Assembly: GCF_017313265.1 (NCBI RefSeq)
Contig: NZ_JAFLQZ010000004.1
Span: 434,001 to 498,000, forward strand
Length of the DNA stretch: 64,000 bases
Direction: 5' to 3'
Source: Hymenobacter telluris
GTDB lineage: Bacteria > Bacteroidota > Bacteroidia > Cytophagales > Hymenobacteraceae
The notes under the pieces: generated by a model
The model's input: the letters and a program-made list of their open reading frames with translations, nothing else
What the model was told of the DNA's origin: nothing
Database searches by the model: none
Program-made: the position numbers and the translations under genes
Part shown: piece by piece, positions 60,142 to 64,000 of the stretch
How the letters are laid out: every line of letters starts with the position of its first letter
How positions within the stretch are numbered: the first letter of the stretch is position 1

Positions 60142-61902
60142 TTAGTTGCGCATGACCTTGGCCGACAACTCGCCGGCCTCACCCGAGTAGCGGATGAAAT
60201 AGTTGCCGCGCATCAGTTGGTGCAGCGCAACGGAGGTTTCGGTGGTACCAGCCGCAATGAGCAGCGTAGCCACCCGCCGGCCATCGAAAGCAAACACCTC
60301 AGCCTGAGCTGGTTGCCGGCTGACCGGATGCGTAAGGGTTAGCTGGGTTTGGGCCGGGTTGGGGTACACTCCCAGGCGAAGTGCTTTGGTGGGCGGTTTG
60401 GTGCCCATGACCACCGCCGCAAGGCCGTTGAGGTAGTTTTCGAGGTTGGTATAGCCGTTAGGCGCAAGGCCTTGCCGGTCGGCGGCATTGGTGGGGTTCA
60501 GGCCGTGGCTGGTTTCCCAGGCGTCGGGCATGCCATCCTGGTCGGTATCGGGGGGGGCGGCTCCGCAGGTAAGCGCCGGCCATGCCCCCTGCGACGTGCT
60601 GTATGGCGTGCCATGCGGGTAGCCGCCCTGCACGTCAATCACGCGGCCCGTGCGGTTGCGCACGTTGTTTACAATGCGTTGGTCGAGCGTATCACGCGCC
60701 GGCAGTACGCAACCGGCGTTGTTGAGCACTGCTTCGTAGGCATCGGTGGCGGTTTGGGTGGGCACCGCAATTACGCTGAACGGCGTCGAGGCTTTTGATT
60801 GCACCGTGTCGGCTGGGGTGCCGCCGGCCATGGCAATGCCGCGCCAGTTGCGGGTAGTTACGGCCGCCGAGCCATCCACGTAATTGCCCGCCAGGTACAC
60901 TTGGGGGTAAGGCAGCGTGGCCGAAATGCTGGGGTTCATAATCATCTGGCGCCGGGGTACGCCGCTGGTACTGGCCGTTTGGGTATTGGGGCCATACTTG
61001 TAATAGTTGTTCACCACGTTGTAGTAGCCCCCTTCGCCCCCATTGGTGCTGTACGACACCCAGTTGTAGATAACGTTGTTGCGGAAGTCGCACTTCTCGG
61101 CGCCCTGCACGGCTGGCGTCAGGCCCCCGCTACCCGAAAAACGGGGCATGCGGCCTTTGCAATGCGCAATCAGGTTGTGGTGAAACGAGCCATTGCGGGA
61201 ACCCCACACCCCACCGTAGCCGTGCTCCTCGAAATCGGTATCTCCGGTTTCAAAATGGTAGGAGTAGTTGAGCGGCTCACTGATCAGGTTCCATTGCAAC
61301 GTGGTGCTGTCGCCTTGGTAAAACGAGAAGGCCTCGTCGGTGCTCCAGCTCATCGAGCAGTGGTCGATGATGGTTTTGGTGTTGAAGCGGCCCCCAAACG
61401 CGTCGTCGTCGCCGCTGCCGTTCACCATGCCCCCGTTCTGGTACCGGTCGCCGAGGCGGAAGCGCATAAACCGCACGATGACGTTGTTGCCATTCACGGT
61501 TACTTCCTGGTCGGCTAGGCAGATTCCCGCGCCGGGGGCAGTTTGCCCGGCAAGGGTGGTATTGGCCGGAATGCGCAGGCCGGAAGTCAAATGAATAGTG
61601 CCACACACCCGAAATACAACGGTCCGGTGCGGGGCCGCCGTTGCTGGCTGGCTTAGCGCGTACCGTAGGGTGCCAGGCGTGTTGGTATCGGCTAGGCTTG
61701 TTACGGCAAACACCACAGTTGGTACCGCCGTTGTCCCGCGCCCACCCGACGTGTACTTGCCCGCTCCCTCCGCTCCCGGAAAAGCTACCAGCCGCTGGCC
61801 ATAGCCAGGCAGGCTACTCATTGCCATACAGCTGAGCGTAGCACCAGCCCAAACAGCTAACGACGGCAACCCACTGAGTGCACTGCGGTACCTGTTTGAC
61901 AT
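60142..61902 (-). CDS. Secreted pectate lyase-like beta-helix enzyme with T9SS signal
   Basis: 586 residues from the ATG at 61902, a signal-bearing start (MSNRYRSALSG, cleavage near GYGQR); earlier in-frame ATGs lie in the promoter region. The pectate-lyase fold of the PL1 type is indicated by AFPGAEGAGKYTSGGRG, RYALSQP, DGSGDDDAFGGRFNTKTIIDHCSMSWSTDEAFSFYQG and HHNLIAHCKGRMPRFSG. A calcium-binding type linker (DTDQDGMPDAWETSHGLNP) and a Por-type sorting domain (GVYPNPAQTQLTL, MRGNYFIRY) follow. It cuts polygalacturonate outside the cell by beta-elimination. Confidence 0.92.
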   Translation of the reverse strand: MSNRYRSALSGLPSLAVWAGATLSCMAMSSLPGYGQRLVAFPGAEGAGKYTSGGRGTTAVPTVVFAVTSLADTNTPGTLRYALSQPATAAPHRTVVFRVCGTIHLTSGLRIPANTTLAGQTAPGAGICLADQEVTVNGNNVIVRFMRFRLGDRYQNGGMVNGSGDDDAFGGRFNTKTIIDHCSMSWSTDEAFSFYQGDSTTLQWNLISEPLNYSYHFETGDTDFEEHGYGGVWGSRNGSFHHNLIAHCKGRMPRFSGSGGLTPAVQGAEKCDFRNNVIYNWVSYSTNGGEGGYYNVVNNYYKYGPNTQTASTSGVPRRQMIMNPSISATLPYPQVYLAGNYVDGSAAVTTRNWRGIAMAGGTPADTVQSKASTPFSVIAVPTQTATDAYEAVLNNAGCVLPARDTLDQRIVNNVRNRTGRVIDVQGGYPHGTPYSTSQGAWPALTCGAAPPDTDQDGMPDAWETSHGLNPTNAADRQGLAPNGYTNLENYLNGLAAVVMGTKPPTKALRLGVYPNPAQTQLTLTHPVSRQPAQAEVFAFDGRRVATLLIAAGTTETSVALHQLMRGNYFIRYSGEAGELSAKVMRN

Positions 61903-62023
61903 AAACTTGAGGAAGATGGGATAGACGAAATAACAGGCTCTAATACCACGAGCCTTAGCCAAGCGGGTAGGAAAGGTGAATAATACTCTTCTACGAATCA
62001 AGCATAATGGCGAAATAAGTACC

Positions 62024-62044
62024 GGGAACGTTTCCGGGAACGTT
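62024..62044. promoter_or_regulatory. Two overlapping LacI-like half palindromes before the pectate lyase gene
   Basis: GGGAACGTTTCC (62024-62035) and a second CGGGAACGTT (62035-62044) share the AACGTT core common to LacI-family operators. They lie about 120-140 bases upstream of the pectate lyase ATG. Confidence 0.5.
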
Positions 62045-62300
62045 GTCACTCGATTCAACCACTGTATTGGCACCTACCTCTTACCCTAAACTTCCTGAAA
62101 AAACCCTTTAAAATTCAGCTTAAGAACCAGGAGCACATTATCATCAAATGCCCATCACAGCCTACACTAACCTCATTTTCTGAATCTTACATCATCATTA
62201 ATACTACTCTTTGCTCTTCCTGCCTCAAGCCATGAAATGCAGCATGCCAGTTCTGGCTAATCGGTGGAGTAAGCGTTAAAAGTTAATCTTTGCGAGTAGG

Positions 62301-62316
62301 TTGGCAACGTTTCCAA
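62301..62316. promoter_or_regulatory. LacI-type operator before the GH43 gene
   Basis: TTGGCAACGTTTCCAA is palindromic except for one pair around the AACGTT centre. It lies about 85 bases upstream of the GH43 start and matches the core of the sites at 62024-62044. Confidence 0.55.
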
Positions 62317-62399
62317 ATAGTACATATCAGGAAATCAGTCTTACTTTACCGCCGAAATACCCTACTTTTTCGTCTTCGAAATCTCCTTAATTCTGTTGC

Positions 62400-64000
62400 A
62401 TGAGGTCCACTTTATTGATGCGTATTGGCAGGCAGATAAGTACTATAGCCAGATGTTCTTGGCAGGCAGCGGCGCTTGTACTGCTCTTCGGCAACCACCC
62501 AACCCAAGCGCAAACTCCAACTGCTTTGTCGAAAGTGTGGGTACCAGACTTGGGCAACGGAACCTACAAGAATCCAGTGCTCTACGCCGATTACTCCGAC
62601 CCTGATGTGGTGCGCGTAGGTTCTGATTTCTACCTCACTTCTTCCAGCTTCAACGCCGTGCCGGGCTTGCAGATTCTGCATTCCAAGGACTTGGTCAATT
62701 GGACTATTATTGGGGCGGTATTCCAGCAGCAGCCGCCGTTGGCGCGCTACCGGGAGCTACAGCACGGCAATGGCGTGTGGGCCCCGGCCATTCGCTACCA
62801 CAACAAAGAATTCTACATTTATTACCCCGATCCGGACCTGGGTATTTTCGTGACGAAAGCCAAAAATCCGGCCGGGCCGTGGTCGGCGCCGGTGTGCATC
62901 AAGGAAGCTAAGGGCTGGATTGATCCGTGTCCGCTTTGGGACGAAAACGGCAAGGCCTACCTGGTACACGGCTTTGCCGGGTCGCGGGCCGGTATCAAAA
63001 CGATACTGGCTGTGTCGCCGATGGCACCGGATGGCCTCAGCCTCACCGGCGACGATGCGCTGGTTTTTGATGGCCACGCCGCCCACCCCACCCTGGAAGG
63101 CCCTAAGTTTTATAAGCGCAACGGGTACTACTATATTTTTGCGCCGGCCGGCGGGGTGCCCACCGGCTGGCAGTTGGTGCTACGCTCCAAAAACGTGTAC
63201 GGCCCCTACGAAGAGCGCATTGTGATGGACCAGGGCAAAACGCCTGTTAATGGGCCGCACCAGGGTGCTTGGGTGGATACCGATACGGGCGAAGACTGGT
63301 TTCTGCATTTCCAGGATCAGGGGCCGTATGGGCGCGTTGTGCATTTGCAGCCGATGACGTGGAAGAACGACTGGCCCGTGATTGGCGAAGACCCCGATGG
63401 CGACGGCAAAGGCCAGCCGGTGCTCACCTACCGCAAGCCGCGCATCAAGGCCAAAGCCCAACCCGTAGCCACGCCCGCCACTTCCGACGAGTTTTCGGAT
63501 ACCAGCTTAGGCTTACAATGGCAGTGGCACGCCAACCCCCAGGACTATTGGGCCTACCTGAACGGGCCGCAGGGCTACTTGCGGATGTACTCGGTGATGC
63601 TGCCCGAAAACTTCAAAAACTACTGGCAGGTCCCGAACCTACTGCTCCAAAAGCTGCCCGCCGACGTGTTTACGGCCACCACTAAACTTACTTTCAGCCC
63701 CCGGATAGAAGGCGAGAAAGTGGGACTAATGATGATGGGCCTCGACTACGCGTACATAGCAATTACCAATGCAGGAGGCAAGCTCCAACTCAGTGAAACG
63801 GTTTGCCAGAATGCCGACAAGCTGGCACCCGAAACCACCACGGCCCCGGTTGAAATACCGGCCGCGCAGGCAAAACAGCCGCTGTATCTGCGGGTAGCCG
63901 TGAAGCCAGGCGCCAAATGCCAGTTCAGCTACAGCCTCGATGGCCAGAATTTCCAGCCCTTGGGCACCGAGTTTCAGGCGCGGGAAGGCAAATGGATTGG
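62400..64000 (+). CDS. Glycoside hydrolase family 43, 3' end outside the window
   Basis: The frame runs from ATG at 62400 (or in-frame ATG 62418) to the window edge without a stop, 533 residues so far. A signal peptide ends near PTQAQT. The five-bladed propeller motifs of GH43 are present: DYSDPDVVRVGSDFYLTSSSF with the catalytic base, WAPAIRYHNKEFYIYYPDPD, IDPCPLWDENGKAYLVHGFAG, LEGPKFYKRNGYYYIFAPAGG with the acid glutamate. After residue 360 a beta-sandwich domain begins (SDEFSDTSLGLQWQWHANP), as in xylosidase/arabinosidase-type members. Likely an exo-enzyme on pectin side chains; the exact sugar is unknown. Confidence 0.93.
   Translation, partial: MRSTLLMRIGRQISTIARCSWQAAALVLLFGNHPTQAQTPTALSKVWVPDLGNGTYKNPVLYADYSDPDVVRVGSDFYLTSSSFNAVPGLQILHSKDLVNWTIIGAVFQQQPPLARYRELQHGNGVWAPAIRYHNKEFYIYYPDPDLGIFVTKAKNPAGPWSAPVCIKEAKGWIDPCPLWDENGKAYLVHGFAGSRAGIKTILAVSPMAPDGLSLTGDDALVFDGHAAHPTLEGPKFYKRNGYYYIFAPAGGVPTGWQLVLRSKNVYGPYEERIVMDQGKTPVNGPHQGAWVDTDTGEDWFLHFQDQGPYGRVVHLQPMTWKNDWPVIGEDPDGDGKGQPVLTYRKPRIKAKAQPVATPATSDEFSDTSLGLQWQWHANPQDYWAYLNGPQGYLRMYSVMLPENFKNYWQVPNLLLQKLPADVFTATTKLTFSPRIEGEKVGLMMMGLDYAYIAITNAGGKLQLSETVCQNADKLAPETTTAPVEIPAAQAKQPLYLRVAVKPGAKCQFSYSLDGQNFQPLGTEFQAREGKWI

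Larger units (their letters stand above)
61903..62399. other. Divergent promoter region of the pectin locus
   Basis: About 500 AT-rich bases between the divergent pectate lyase and GH43 genes. It holds the AACGTT-centred palindromes listed separately. No small gene or RNA structure stands out. Confidence 0.6.

Overview
The window looks like the chromosome of a GC-rich Bacteroidota, most likely Hymenobacter or a close relative in the Cytophagales. The signs are type IX secretion (T9SS) sorting domains of both the gliding-motility type (end of the gene at 5415) and the short Por type (38511, 60142), a PorP/SprF partner gene, a SusC/SusD pair, A-rich gene leaders without clear Shine-Dalgarno sequences, and promoter boxes of the Bacteroidota type (TTTG upstream, TAnnTTTG close to the start). 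No phage, plasmid backbone, complete insertion sequence, rRNA operon or CRISPR array is visible. One tRNA (Leu, anticodon GAG) is present.

Layout. 1-13.1 kb: cut-off M23 peptidase, S9 peptidase, lipocalin, a very large T9SS cargo protein with its PorP/SprF partner, bacterioferritin-comigratory peroxiredoxin, a von Willebrand A protein overlapping a PhyH-type dioxygenase, and a GldL-like membrane protein. 13.2-25.2 kb: zinc-ribbon protein, secreted glycosidase, outer-membrane beta barrels, an ECF sigma factor with two envelope genes, a class III aminotransferase, TerB-like protein, phosphofructokinase, and a divergent Rossmann-enzyme/TetR pair sharing a clear operator. 25.4-35.4 kb: miaA, glycosyltransferase, a long hybrid histidine kinase followed by a lone receiver, a metallo-beta-lactamase hydrolase, an NFACT (RqcH-like) protein and tRNA-Leu. 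35.6-40.7 kb: an iron-handling neighbourhood (iron permease-like, Dps, VIT1-like), a MOSC protein, a T9SS cargo and a DUF2490 protein.

40.9-48.2 kb is the most interesting region. All genes lie on the minus strand: a PcfJ-like protein, a Ro60/Rsr (TROVE) protein, a bacterial poly(ADP-ribose) glycohydrolase, then a compact tandem array of seven structured RNA elements, then the RNA ligase RtcB and a terminator. Each element has a long closing stem, the conserved strings GRTGYCGTAR and TACTTCG on its 5' side and a CCTGTTG-like string before CCC on its 3' side. Five of the seven enclose a tRNA-like body in permuted order (T arm and 3' acceptor strand, short loop, 5' acceptor strand, D arm). This is the architecture of YrlA-type bacterial Y RNAs, here multiplied and diversified to imitate several different tRNAs. 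Precedent is the Salmonella rsr-yrlBA-rtcBA RNA-repair operon; the expanded array and the PARG and PcfJ partners are the unusual parts. Two tiny genes, each followed by its own hairpin terminator, lie just upstream.

48.4-50.9 kb: a histone-deacetylase-family gene and a J-domain gene, surrounded by long dispersed palindromic repeats. 50.9-64 kb: a pectin-utilisation locus with two pectinesterases, two rhamnogalacturonan-acetylesterase-like GDSL esterases, SusD, SusC, a T9SS-exported pectate lyase, and a divergent GH43 glycosidase cut by the window end. Between the divergent genes lie palindromes built on AACGTT that look like LacI-family operators. Together these genes would demethylate, deacetylate and cut pectin at the cell surface and import the fragments.
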